Assembly (NCBI GenBank): GCA_030605515.1
Contig: JAUWIE010000118.1
Coordinates: 1-15,069 of the forward strand
From: Thermoplasmatota archaeon
GTDB taxonomy: Archaea; Thermoplasmatota; E2; DHVEG-1
DNA: 15,069 nucleotides
Direction: 5' to 3'
In this document: positions 1 to 6,354 of the stretch, one piece after another
Position numbering within the stretch: the first letter of the stretch is position 1
Layout of the letters: every line of letters starts with the position of its first letter
Translations under genes and position numbers: made by a program
Notes under the pieces: model-generated
Databases searched by the model: none
Seen by the model: only the letters and a program-made list of their open reading frames with translations
What the model was told of the DNA's origin: nothing

Positions 1-482
1 GTCAGAAGACATTTCGCTGTTGAGTTTGAAATCTCTATTACACATTCTCCAAGATCAATATCCATAGATCCTGCTCTTGGAGCAACAGTAATGGTCATAT
101 TATGAAGACGAGTATAGTTATGCCACCCTCGAAACGATGTGCTACCATCTTGTCTACCAGAATAATTCCAAAGTAGGTTAGTTGATGTATTATACTGCTG
201 AATTAATGTAGTTTTTTGCCCTTCTATATCAACAACACGAATACCTGTAGCAACCTCAGCAGTAGTCTGAGCACCAGTAGTCATAGCCTGAGATTCAAGA
301 CGATTAGCGGTCTGTACAAGGACTGATGCAGCGATACCAGCAACAAGAACCATCGAGATAAAAACGATCATCGCACCGATACCAATACTTCCGATATCGC
401 CTTTTTTTATTTTAATATAGAACGGTTTTTTTGAATTTTTTGGAAAACTTTTCACCTGCTTTATTGTTATCAGCTCATCCAT
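1..482 (-). CDS. Archaellin (archaeal flagellin), 5' part; runs off the window
   Basis: Structural subunit of the archaellum filament, secreted and assembled by a type IV pilus-like machine. Only the first 160 codons are present; the reading frame is still open at base 1. The N-terminus has a class III signal peptide: a basic leader ending in KKG (residues 26-28), then DIGSIGIGAMIVFISMVLV and AGIAASVLVQTANRLESQA, which form the hydrophobic helix of the filament core. Cleavage by the archaellum prepilin peptidase is expected after Gly28. The 28-residue leader is rather long; a GTG at codon 10 would shorten it, but the ATG at 482 has AGGT in front of it and is preferred. Five N-glycosylation sequons lie between residues 98 and 153 (N98, N106, N122, N128, N153). 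There are two cysteines (147, 158), unusual in archaellins. The helix sequence makes archaellin more likely than another type IV pilin. Confidence 0.88.
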   Translation of the reverse strand, partial: MDELITIKQVKSFPKNSKKPFYIKIKKGDIGSIGIGAMIVFISMVLVAGIAASVLVQTANRLESQAMTTGAQTTAEVATGIRVVDIEGQKTTLIQQYNTSTNLLWNYSGRQDGSTSFRGWHNYTRLHNMTITVAPRAGSMDIDLGECVIEISNSTAKCLL

Positions 483-507
483 CGCGACCTATAACCTAAA
501 TTGTGTT

Positions 508-518
508 CTTTTTTTAAG
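508..518 (-). promoter_or_regulatory. Putative TATA box of the archaellin gene
   Basis: On the minus strand the sequence reads CTTAAAAAAAG, preceded by an A-rich BRE-like stretch. Its centre is about 30 bases upstream of the archaellin ATG at 482, so the transcript would have a very short leader or none. This is the only TATA-like element at a suitable distance. No transcription data support it. Confidence 0.45.
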
Positions 519-586
519 CTTTTTTGGCATTTGATAGTGTATATGAGCATGTAGCTGAATATGTAAAAACATATATATTTGAAAGA

Positions 587-634
587 GTGTATGTGTAATT
601 GAATATGCAAGTGAATATGCATATGAATATCCAT
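587..634. repeat. Four tandem 12-bp repeats, candidate operator between archaellin gene and regulator
   Basis: Plus-strand units are GTGTATGTGTAA (587-598), TTGAATATGCAA (599-610), GTGAATATGCAT (611-622) and ATGAATATCCAT (623-634). The last three share GAATAT at an exact 12-base period and the first is a weaker copy. Read toward the archaellin gene the core is CATATTCA. A separate copy, TACATATTCA on the minus strand, lies at 556-565, about 40 bases upstream of the archaellin TATA-like box. A 10-bp palindrome ATATGCATAT spans 615-624. The array ends 11 bases before the TATA box of the downstream regulator gene. Repeated boxes next to a wHTH gene suggest a regulator-binding array; this is inference. 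Confidence 0.6.
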
Positions 635-645
635 AAAGCGACGAA

Positions 646-653
646 TTTATAAA
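646..653 (+). promoter_or_regulatory. TATA box of the wHTH regulator gene
   Basis: TTTATAAA is a near-perfect archaeal TATA box. It predicts a transcription start near 675, giving a leader of 20 bases or fewer before the ATG at 684. The start codon has no clear Shine-Dalgarno motif, which fits a leaderless or nearly leaderless message. Confidence 0.6.
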
Positions 654-683
654 TGAGAAGTTCTATACATTTTATGAAGATGG

Positions 684-1028
684 ATGGATGGGATGCAAGT
701 TAGAAGTAATTCGCAATCTAATAATAGGATAGAGCGGCCTTTAGTAGTAAGAGCTTTAAGGAGAAGTATTATTAGAAAAAAGATTGCTGAATATCTTTTT
801 GAAATAAGCCCTAGCTGTAGTTATACCTCTGAAATAGCGTATAATGTTAAAACAACGCCTACAAATGTAATTGGTGCTATCAGAGGTATGGACTCCAGAT
901 ATAAAGTAGAAGAGTCACTTCTCAGTTTAAATTTAATTGAGGAGAAAAGTGGGGGCAGAAATATTAAACTTTATGGAATAACTTCTTTTGGTAAAGAAAT
1001 GATCGGAGAAATGAAAAATAAACGATAA
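684..1028 (+). CDS. Winged-helix regulator, candidate euryarchaeal archaellum regulator (EarA-like)
   Basis: A 114-residue DNA-binding protein. Residues 1-20 are polar and probably disordered. The wHTH covers about 21-110: basic helix RALRRSIIRKKIAEYLFEI, then SYTSEIAYNV and TTPTNVIGAIRGM as the helix-turn-helix, SRYKVEESLLSLNLIEE, and a wing KSGGRNIKLYGITSFGKEM. This is the pattern of a family of short archaeal wHTH proteins. EarA, the activator of archaellum operons in euryarchaea, is of this general kind, and here the gene is divergent from an archaellin gene, with repeated boxes between them. The EarA assignment therefore rests on context plus fold, not on a search. The start is uncertain: in-frame ATGs at 684 and 693, neither with a good Shine-Dalgarno. 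Two T-runs follow the stop. Confidence 0.75.
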   Translation: MDGMQVRSNSQSNNRIERPLVVRALRRSIIRKKIAEYLFEISPSCSYTSEIAYNVKTTPTNVIGAIRGMDSRYKVEESLLSLNLIEEKSGGRNIKLYGITSFGKEMIGEMKNKR

Positions 1029-1035
1029 AAGAATC

Positions 1036-1057
1036 TTTTTTTAGTATTGTTTTTTTT
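1036..1057 (+). terminator. Oligo-T terminator after the wHTH regulator
   Basis: Runs of seven T (1036-1042) and eight T (1050-1057) begin eight bases after the regulator's stop codon. Archaeal RNA polymerase terminates at such T-rich stretches without needing a hairpin. It separates the regulator from pdxS on the same strand. Confidence 0.5.
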
Positions 1058-1143
1058 GCTATTAGTATTTAGATAACCGTAGTTCTTAATAGTGAGTTGT
1101 AGATATCAGTTTAAAATTTTGATATGTTGGGAGACTAATAATA

Positions 1144-2148
1144 ATGATAGAATCTGATGAATCAAAACTTAAAATTGGTACTGCATTATTGAAAAAAGGT
1201 TTTGCTAAAATGCAGAAAGGCGGAGTTGTTATGGATGTGACTAATTCAGAGCAAGCAGGAATAGCTGAGGATAGCGGTGCTGTTGCTGTTATGGCACTTG
1301 AGCGAGTTCCAGCTGATATCCGTGCTGATGGTGGAGTAGCGCGAATGGCTGATCCAGCTGTTATTCAGGAGATAATGGACTCTGTTAATATTCCTGTTAT
1401 GGCTAAGGTTCGTATTGGTCATTTTGCTGAAGCTTACGCTCTTGAATCATTAGGTGTTGATATGATTGATGAATCTGAAGTTCTCACTCCAGCAGATCCT
1501 TTTTATCATGTTGATAAAAGAAAATTTAAAGTACCTTTTGTTTGCGGTTGTAGAAATCTTGGTGAAGCTGTTCGTAGGATATGGGAGGGTGCTGCTATGA
1601 TACGGACTAAAGGAGAAGCTGGAACAGGTAATATCATTGAGGCAATAAGACATCAGAGAATGGTTCAAGGTATGATTAAGAAAGTTGGAGATATGGATAA
1701 CTCAGAATTACATAAGCTTGCAAAGGAGTACTCAGAGAGCTATATAAACTCAATTAAAACAATAACTGGAGAAACTGTAAACGATGATACTCTAATCTTT
1801 GAAGAATACACCTACAAAGTTGTGAAAAATGGTATTTATAAAATTTTAGATGATATAAAGAGGGTTCACCAACGTTTACCAGTTGTAAACTTCGCTGCTG
1901 GAGGAATAGCTACTCCTTCTGATGCTGCGATAATGATGCTTCTTGGAAGTGATGGTGTTTTTGTTGGATCAGGGATTTTTAAATCAAACAATCCTAAAGA
2001 GAGAGCAAAAGCTATTGTTGAAGCTGTAGCAAATTATAATGATCCAGAGATAATTGCTAAAGTTAGTAAAAATCTTGGAGATGCAATGCCAGGTTTAGAA
2101 ATTGAAAAAATACCTCAAGGGGAGTTATTCCAGGAGAGGGGATGGTAA
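1144..2148 (+). CDS. pdxS: Pyridoxal 5'-phosphate synthase, lyase subunit PdxS
   Basis: Cytosolic TIM-barrel enzyme that makes PLP from ribose 5-phosphate, glyceraldehyde 3-phosphate and ammonia supplied by PdxT. The hallmark N-terminus is present (GGVVMDVTNSEQAGIAEDSG). By family alignment Asp31, Lys88 (in VMAKVRIGH) and Lys156 (in IRTKGEAGTG) match the catalytic Asp24, Lys81 and Lys149 of the Bacillus enzyme. The phosphate-binding PVVNFAAGGIATP (247-259) and GSDGVFVGSGIF (268-279) are intact. At 334 residues it is about 40 longer than bacterial PdxS because of an insertion around 190-240, as seen in methanogen and Thermococcales PdxS. GGGAG at 1129-1133 is ten bases before the ATG and supports the start. 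The 3' end overlaps pdxT by seven bases, so the two are co-transcribed and probably translationally coupled. Confidence 0.97.
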   Translation: MIESDESKLKIGTALLKKGFAKMQKGGVVMDVTNSEQAGIAEDSGAVAVMALERVPADIRADGGVARMADPAVIQEIMDSVNIPVMAKVRIGHFAEAYALESLGVDMIDESEVLTPADPFYHVDKRKFKVPFVCGCRNLGEAVRRIWEGAAMIRTKGEAGTGNIIEAIRHQRMVQGMIKKVGDMDNSELHKLAKEYSESYINSIKTITGETVNDDTLIFEEYTYKVVKNGIYKILDDIKRVHQRLPVVNFAAGGIATPSDAAIMMLLGSDGVFVGSGIFKSNNPKERAKAIVEAVANYNDPEIIAKVSKNLGDAMPGLEIEKIPQGELFQERGW

Positions 2149-2750
2149 AGAATTTATCAATTGGAGTTTTGGGTATTCAAGGTGATGTTTCTGAACATGT
2201 TATCTCCATGAGAAATGCTTTTGATAAAACAAAAAAAGCTAATGGAGAAGTTTTTATTGTAAAATATAAGGAAGAAATAGATGATATTGATGCACTGATT
2301 TTTCCAGGTGGTGAGAGTTCAACTATTTCAAATATTTTATACAAATCAGGTTTATTTGAAACAATTATCGATAGAATTAAGGATAATAGTCTTCCTATTA
2401 TTGGTACATGTGCTGGTTGTATTTTACTTGCTAAAAAAATAGTTGGTAAAACTAATGATGATCTGAAATTATTAAATGCTATGGATATTGAAGTTGAGAG
2501 AAATGCTTTCGGTCGGCAGAAATTTTCTTTTGAAAGAAATATCAATATAAACGGATTTACTAAACCATATTATGCTGTTTTTATACGAGCCCCAAGAATA
2601 ATTAAAACTAGCGGTAACTGTGAAATTCTTGCAAAAATTGATAAAAAAATAATTATGGCTAGGCAGGATAAATTCCTAGCCCTCTCATTTCACCCTGAAC
2701 TTACAAGGGATACAAGGATTCATGAATTTTTTATTAATATGATTGTTTAA
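2142..2750 (+). CDS. pdxT: Pyridoxal 5'-phosphate synthase, glutaminase subunit PdxT
   Basis: Class I glutamine amidotransferase that hydrolyses glutamine and channels ammonia to PdxS. Visible motifs: N-terminal IGVLGIQGDVSEH, the oxyanion region FPGGESSTI (54-62), the nucleophile elbow IGTCAGC with Cys90, the NAFGRQ loop (121-126), FIRAPRI (147-153), and SFHPELT carrying His184 and Glu186 of the triad. Length (202) is normal for the family. The ATG lies within the last codons of pdxS (ATGGTAA overlap), with a purine-rich GGAGAGGGG immediately upstream. The stop codon shares the bases TTAA with the stop of the convergent membrane protein gene at 2747. Confidence 0.96.
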   Translation: MVKNLSIGVLGIQGDVSEHVISMRNAFDKTKKANGEVFIVKYKEEIDDIDALIFPGGESSTISNILYKSGLFETIIDRIKDNSLPIIGTCAGCILLAKKIVGKTNDDLKLLNAMDIEVERNAFGRQKFSFERNININGFTKPYYAVFIRAPRIIKTSGNCEILAKIDKKIIMARQDKFLALSFHPELTRDTRIHEFFINMIV

Positions 2751-3061
2751 GCTTTCATTATCGCTAGTAGAAATATTCCAAGAGCAATTAATGCTCCAAT
2801 TACTGCGCCAATGACTGCTGCAATACCGCTAACAATAGTACCACCGAAAGATAGTATACTACCGCTAGTTGGTGTTCCCATAAATGATAGAAAACCAGCG
2901 CCATACATAAAAACGAAAAGTACAACGAGACCGATAACAATCAGTATTGCTCCTACAGCTCTGCTTTTTCCTGATCCGAAATATGCGGTAAATATTCCTG
3001 CAATAACACTTGCAATTGCAAATACTAGCGTCAACATACCCATAAAATAATTAATAAGCAT
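2747..3061 (-). CDS. Small membrane protein with three predicted helices, function unknown
   Basis: I do not recognise the family. The 104-residue protein is very hydrophobic: helices about 5-28, 34-56 and 72-102, with a short polar loop GSGKSR after the first and a Gly/Ser/Thr-rich loop before the third, which is rich in Gly and Ala. A GTG at 3073 would add four residues, but the ATG at 3061 has GGTGA (3070-3074) eight bases upstream, so the ATG is preferred. That ribosome-binding site lies just past the stop of the Lrp-like gene, so the two are probably one message and translationally linked. The 3' end overlaps pdxT by four bases. Confidence 0.7.
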   Translation of the reverse strand: MLINYFMGMLTLVFAIASVIAGIFTAYFGSGKSRAVGAILIVIGLVVLFVFMYGAGFLSFMGTPTSGSILSFGGTIVSGIAAVIGAVIGALIALGIFLLAIMKA

Positions 3062-3077
3062 TCTTTCTTTCACCTAC

Positions 3078-3311
3078 CTAAAATTTTGTTCCAGTTAATG
3101 TTTTAGTATCAATTACTCCTTCTATTGATCGAATATTGTTTACAACAATGTTACCGAGTTTTTCAAAGTCTTCAGCTTCAATTTTAGCTATGAGATCGTA
3201 CTCTCCAAAGAGAGGGTGTAATTCAACAATTTCGGGTACCTTAGAGAGTTTATTGTAAACTTCATGTTCATGTGCTGGTGCTGCGCTTATTAGTACGAAA
3301 CCAATAGCCAT
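3078..3311 (-). CDS. Stand-alone Lrp/AsnC ligand-binding (RAM) domain protein
   Basis: A 77-residue protein that is only the alpha-beta sandwich effector domain of Lrp/AsnC regulators, without the DNA-binding helix-turn-helix. Visible: MAIGFVLISAAP (strand 1), VYNKLSKVPEIVELHPLFGE (helix and strand 2), YDLIAKIEAEDFEKL, and the typical ending SIEGVIDTKTLTGTKF. Such proteins form dimers to decamers, bind amino acids, and in archaea can modulate full-length Lrp regulators. An ATG at 3338 would add nine residues, but the ATG at 3311 has a perfect GGAGG (3320-3324) eight bases upstream, and the resulting MAIGFVLIS N-terminus is what the family has. It is followed closely by the membrane protein gene. 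Confidence 0.88.
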   Translation of the reverse strand: MAIGFVLISAAPAHEHEVYNKLSKVPEIVELHPLFGEYDLIAKIEAEDFEKLGNIVVNNIRSIEGVIDTKTLTGTKF

Positions 3312-3319
3312 AATATTTT

Positions 3320-3324
3320 CCTCC
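3320..3324 (-). promoter_or_regulatory. Shine-Dalgarno GGAGG that fixes the Lrp-like start
   Basis: A perfect GGAGG on the minus strand, eight bases before the ATG at 3311. It decides between that ATG and the one at 3338, which has no such motif. Confidence 0.7.
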
Positions 3325-3371
3325 GTATGCTCAACCATTATATCGTTTTGTAATATAAAGTTTATTAAAAA

Positions 3372-3540
3372 TTAATAAGGTGATACTTCAAATCTCCATT
3401 CAATATAATCTCCGTTTGAAACCTCATAGTTGTCACATCCAACCATTGGAATATCACCATTAACATAATACTGTCAATATATGCCTTTGTCCCCTCCAGC
3501 ATCATCGTTGATAGAATCTATTAAATCTTTTAGTTTTTTA
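3372..3540 (-). pseudogene. Remnant of a DUF4430-like (transcobalamin-C-like) domain with an in-frame TGA
   Basis: Directly behind hflX on the same strand, one frame reads as about 56 codons of protein-like sequence ending at TAA (3372-3374). It contains LKDLIDSINDD, GGDKGIY, then TGA at 3474-3476, then QYYVNGDIPMVGCDNY and EVSNGDYIEWRFE. This resembles the C-terminal part of DUF4430 domains found in secreted or surface proteins, where the tyrosine is normally followed by Trp (KYW-x-YYVNG). The TGA therefore looks like a TGG to TGA change. No start codon or N-terminal part is present: the frame is closed by a TAA inside the end of hflX. I read it as the decayed tail of a surface protein gene. 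Family recognition is from memory of the motif, not from a search. Confidence 0.55.
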
Positions 3541-4812
3541 TTAAATTACAAATCCATTTAGATCCTTACATCTGAATAGTATTTTACCTTTAATTTTTGA
3601 ATTACATTCAATACAGATAGTAACATAATCAGAATATGAAATACTAGAGACATATGCTTTTTTGTAAACCCATGAAATAAATGACTGAGTTTTTTCATTT
3701 ATTGGTAATTTGAGTTTTATACTAACAATATTAGGTAGTAATTTATAGATACATTCCATCAATGCATTAAGGTTTTCCTTGTTTTTAACGGATATTGGAA
3801 TTATTTCTCTATTTTTTAACAACCCGATATTTCCCAAATAATCGATTTTAGTATCAATTACATCTTTGGAGATCAAATCAATTTTATTAAATACTATAAT
3901 AATCGGAGATTCTACACCCATCTCAATAATTTCTTCTAGTGATATTTCTAATTTCATAGCAATTGTTTCATCTTTTTCACTAGCATATACAACTAGAAGA
4001 ACAATATCAGCAGCTTCAATTTCTTCAAGAGTAGAATGAAACGCGTCAATTATCCATGCAGGAAGATTTTGTATAAAACCAACAGTATCAGTTAATAGTA
4101 TCGGATAATTATTATCATTGATTCTCCGTGTTGTTGTAGATAGAGTTGAAAATAATCTACCTTCAACTTTTACCTTTTCACCTGATAACAAATTTAAAAG
4201 ACTACTTTTTCCAGCATTTGTATACCCAGCAAGCGAAACAAGATAAAAACCACTGATGTGTCTATGCTGTCTACGTACCTCTCGTTCATCTCTAATTTTT
4301 TTTAGGTTTCCTCTTATTTTTTTCATTTGTTTTTTTATCACTTCATAATAGTCATCAACTTGATATTCGCCACCTGCCATAAAACCCGGATGTTCCCCAG
4401 CTCTTGCACGATGAATAAGCTCCCGTACAAAAGGCCGTTCATAATTAAGCTGCGCAAGTCTAACTTGAAGTTTAGCTTCTTTTCGATCAGCTCTTTCCTC
4501 AAAAATTGCTAGGATAAGTCTCACCCGATCATATACATCAATGTTTAGTTTTTTTTCAAGGGTGAACCACTGTGAAGGTTTTAACTCACTATTGATTATA
4601 ATCAAATCAATAGTACCACTATCAAAATTTTCGATGAAATCTTTAACCTCATCTACTTTACCAGGGCCAATAAAACTGTTCACATCAGGTGTTTTTCTAT
4701 GTTGAATATATGTTTTTATTATTTCATACTCAAAAGAATCAGCTAACTGGACTATCTCAGATACATCATCGTTTAATGAAACAACAATGGCTTTTTTTTT
4801 ATTTTCACTCAT
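3541..4812 (-). CDS. hflX: GTPase HflX
   Basis: Ribosome-binding translational GTPase that in bacteria splits stalled or stressed 70S ribosomes; the archaeal forms bind the large subunit. The N-terminal HflX domain has the signature HRKTPDVNSFIGPGKVDEV (38-56) and RADRKEAKLQVRLAQLNYER (107-126), followed by the HPGFMAGGE loop (141-149) and a basic coiled helix (155-185). The G domain shows G1 GYTNAGKSS (196-204), G2 TTTR (226-229), G3 DTVGF (242-246), and G4 NKIDL (309-313). The C-terminal 60 residues form the usual small domain. Length (423) is normal. No strong Shine-Dalgarno precedes the ATG. The gene stands alone, with non-coding or decayed sequence on both sides. Confidence 0.95.
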   Translation of the reverse strand: MSENKKKAIVVSLNDDVSEIVQLADSFEYEIIKTYIQHRKTPDVNSFIGPGKVDEVKDFIENFDSGTIDLIIINSELKPSQWFTLEKKLNIDVYDRVRLILAIFEERADRKEAKLQVRLAQLNYERPFVRELIHRARAGEHPGFMAGGEYQVDDYYEVIKKQMKKIRGNLKKIRDEREVRRQHRHISGFYLVSLAGYTNAGKSSLLNLLSGEKVKVEGRLFSTLSTTTRRINDNNYPILLTDTVGFIQNLPAWIIDAFHSTLEEIEAADIVLLVVYASEKDETIAMKLEISLEEIIEMGVESPIIIVFNKIDLISKDVIDTKIDYLGNIGLLKNREIIPISVKNKENLNALMECIYKLLPNIVSIKLKLPINEKTQSFISWVYKKAYVSSISYSDYVTICIECNSKIKGKILFRCKDLNGFVI

Positions 4813-4948
4813 TTTTCTTAAACCACTTTAAGTTCTTCTTCATTTCTCTTAATTAATTATTATTGCTATATTTTTCTTTATTTTAACATTTATCTATTAA
4901 ATTAGAAAAAAAATCCCATTATTATTTTGAGGATAAAAAGAGAGAATT

Positions 4949-5105
4949 TTATCCGCAATAATTACTGACAGGTGCAGGTCCACCACCATATAGATATTCT
5001 ATATAAATAATGTTATTTGTTTAATAATAATTAGTAATTTTTAAAAAAATGGTTATTGTATCAATATGCTGCTAACTTTATTAGATCGGAGAAGTTTGGA
5101 TTAAT
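4949..5105 (-). pseudogene. Possible decayed dockerin-like tail of a surface protein
   Basis: The 302 bases between hflX and the CDP-alcohol transferase hold no intact gene, but the minus strand has two protein-like stretches in different frames. The first (about 5105-5055) reads NPNFSDLIKLAAY and then TGA. The second (about 5020-4949) ends IEYLYGGGPAPVSNYCG and then TAA. Both resemble halves of a dockerin or EF-hand pair: the NFSDLIKLAAYW helix, and the YLYGGGPAP ending common in dockerin tails. They are about 25 codons apart, near the usual repeat spacing. If the reading is right, the gene has lost its frame, its calcium-binding loops and its whole N-terminal part. The evidence is short motifs only. 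Apart from this I see only AT-rich sequence here. Confidence 0.35.
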
Positions 5106-5114
5106 AATATTATC

Positions 5115-5783
5115 TTATTTCTTGAACCATTTCAGCGTACCATAAAATCGTTGAACAGAAGTTATAATACCAACAACAGCAAAATAAATTAAAACAATTT
5201 CAAGAATGGATATTTTCCATGGTAGAAATATACCATTAACTAGAGTAACTCCCCCTGGAAGCTGGATGTTTAAACGAAGAAAAACATGCTGAATAACAGG
5301 TACAATCATAAGTAGAACAAGTCTATCTGCTCTTCCAAGTAATCCCGAGTAATCGCGTTTACATCCAACAGCTTGTGATTGAGTTCCCATATAACTTGTA
5401 AGAAGCATTCCTACCATTGCCAAAAGCCCTATTCTAGTGTCACACCATGAGCTTAATGCAAGACCACCGACAATAAAAACATCAGCAAATCTATCTAATG
5501 CATGATCAAGAAAATCACCTCGCACGGATGCCTTATTAGTAAGAATTGCTACTTTTCCATCAATAGCATCAAACACACCATTTAAAAATACAAATAAAAC
5601 TGCAAAAAACAGATAATAATTAATTAACTCTTCTTCAGGAGAAGAAAAATAAAAAAACAATCCAGCAGCAAAAGCAAAAACCACGGATAACCAAGTCAAC
5701 ACATCAGGATTTATCTTTAAAAATTTTTTTGCGACTGCAGATAAAACAGGATCAATATTTTCTCTCTGACCATCAAGAACCAT
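5115..5783 (-). CDS. CDP-alcohol phosphatidyltransferase, probably archaetidylinositol-phosphate synthase
   Basis: Integral membrane enzyme of polar lipid synthesis that transfers an alcohol phosphate onto CDP-archaeol with release of CMP. The family motif spans residues 72-97: D72-x2-D75-G76-x2-A79 and G89-x3-D93-x3-D97, with the four metal-binding or catalytic aspartates intact. The position after Ala79, normally Arg or Lys, is Ile80. Six membrane helices can be seen (about 29-46, 55-72, 100-118, 120-135, 150-170, 190-214). The N-terminus MVLDGQRENIDPVLSAVAKK and the GDFLDHALDRFAD block are of the archaeal type usually annotated as archaetidylinositol-phosphate synthase; the exact alcohol substrate cannot be read from sequence. 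The start lies 21 bases after the stop of the Fap7-type kinase, so it is the last gene of that operon. Confidence 0.85.
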   Translation of the reverse strand: MVLDGQRENIDPVLSAVAKKFLKINPDVLTWLSVVFAFAAGLFFYFSSPEEELINYYLFFAVLFVFLNGVFDAIDGKVAILTNKASVRGDFLDHALDRFADVFIVGGLALSSWCDTRIGLLAMVGMLLTSYMGTQSQAVGCKRDYSGLLGRADRLVLLMIVPVIQHVFLRLNIQLPGGVTLVNGIFLPWKISILEIVLIYFAVVGIITSVQRFYGTLKWFKK

Positions 5784-5804
5784 ATGTTTTCAGCTCTACT
5801 CTTA

Positions 5805-6353
5805 TTAATAATTATTTAATAATTCTTCAGACCAATCAATATTTCCTATATTATATTTTTTCATAGGTCTGAACTCATTTTTTACAATTTCAATAATTGA
5901 AGATGCTACAGATTCTACAGATATATTTGTTGTATCAACTTCAAAAATCTTTTTTTCAGAATGAATCTCAAATGATTCACATAGTATTATATCTAAAGCT
6001 TCTGCTTCTATATTCTCCTTAATTTTTTCATCATTCCATTTTTTTGTATCAAGTCTTTTTCTCAAAGTTAAAGGATGACATCTAAGAATAATTACATTCT
6101 CTATACTTTTTAATAAATGCGATAAATGTCCTTCTATAAACACGATTTCATTTGCGGCATATCTCTTTTTAATATGATCATTTAATCCACTAATGTTTAT
6201 TATCTTTGAATCACGTTTTTTATCAATGCCCACTAAAAGATCATTTTCAATTGCAATTTTATTTAAATCAACTACATTAAATCCTTTTTCCCTTAGAATA
6301 ATTGAGGTAGAGCTCTTACCTGTTCCAGGTGTGCCAGTAATTGCTACAAACAT
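5805..6353 (-). CDS. Adenylate kinase-like ATPase, Fap7/AK6 type
   Basis: Small P-loop NTPase of the AK6/Fap7 group, which has adenylate kinase activity and, in yeast and archaea, helps late maturation of small-subunit rRNA together with uS11. Walker A is GTPGTGKS (7-14). A predicted nucleotide-monophosphate region follows (VVDLNKIAIENDL), then IEGHLSHLL, the LRCHPLTLRKRL segment, and the KKWNDEKIKENIEAEALD lid-like helix typical of this family. The tail ends IDWSEELL, again typical. At 182 residues it has family length. The ATG is one base after the glyA stop, so translation is probably coupled to glyA. Confidence 0.88.
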   Translation of the reverse strand: MFVAITGTPGTGKSSTSIILREKGFNVVDLNKIAIENDLLVGIDKKRDSKIINISGLNDHIKKRYAANEIVFIEGHLSHLLKSIENVIILRCHPLTLRKRLDTKKWNDEKIKENIEAEALDIILCESFEIHSEKKIFEVDTTNISVESVASSIIEIVKNEFRPMKKYNIGNIDWSEELLNNY

Positions 6354-6354
6354 T

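Noticed and set aside
483..683. The 12-bp repeats as a CRISPR or mobile-element array
   Set aside because: Units are tandem without spacers, only four in number, and there are no cas genes or transposase nearby.
1450..1668. Open frame antisense to pdxS
   Set aside because: It lies wholly inside a well-conserved gene, has no ribosome-binding site and encodes a low-complexity product; a shadow frame.
3474..3476. Selenocysteine at the TGA in the DUF4430-like tail
   Set aside because: The frame has no start or N-terminal part, no nearby hairpin resembling a SECIS element was found, and the family has Trp, not Cys, at this position.
3372..5105. TGA read as tryptophan (recoded genome)
   Set aside because: Both relics have TGA at a probable Trp position, and the complete conserved genes in the window all end in TAA or TAG. 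However, those genes contain about twenty tryptophans, all TGG, with no internal TGA, and two small genes plus the partial gene at the right edge end in TGA. The relics are better explained as ordinary decay.
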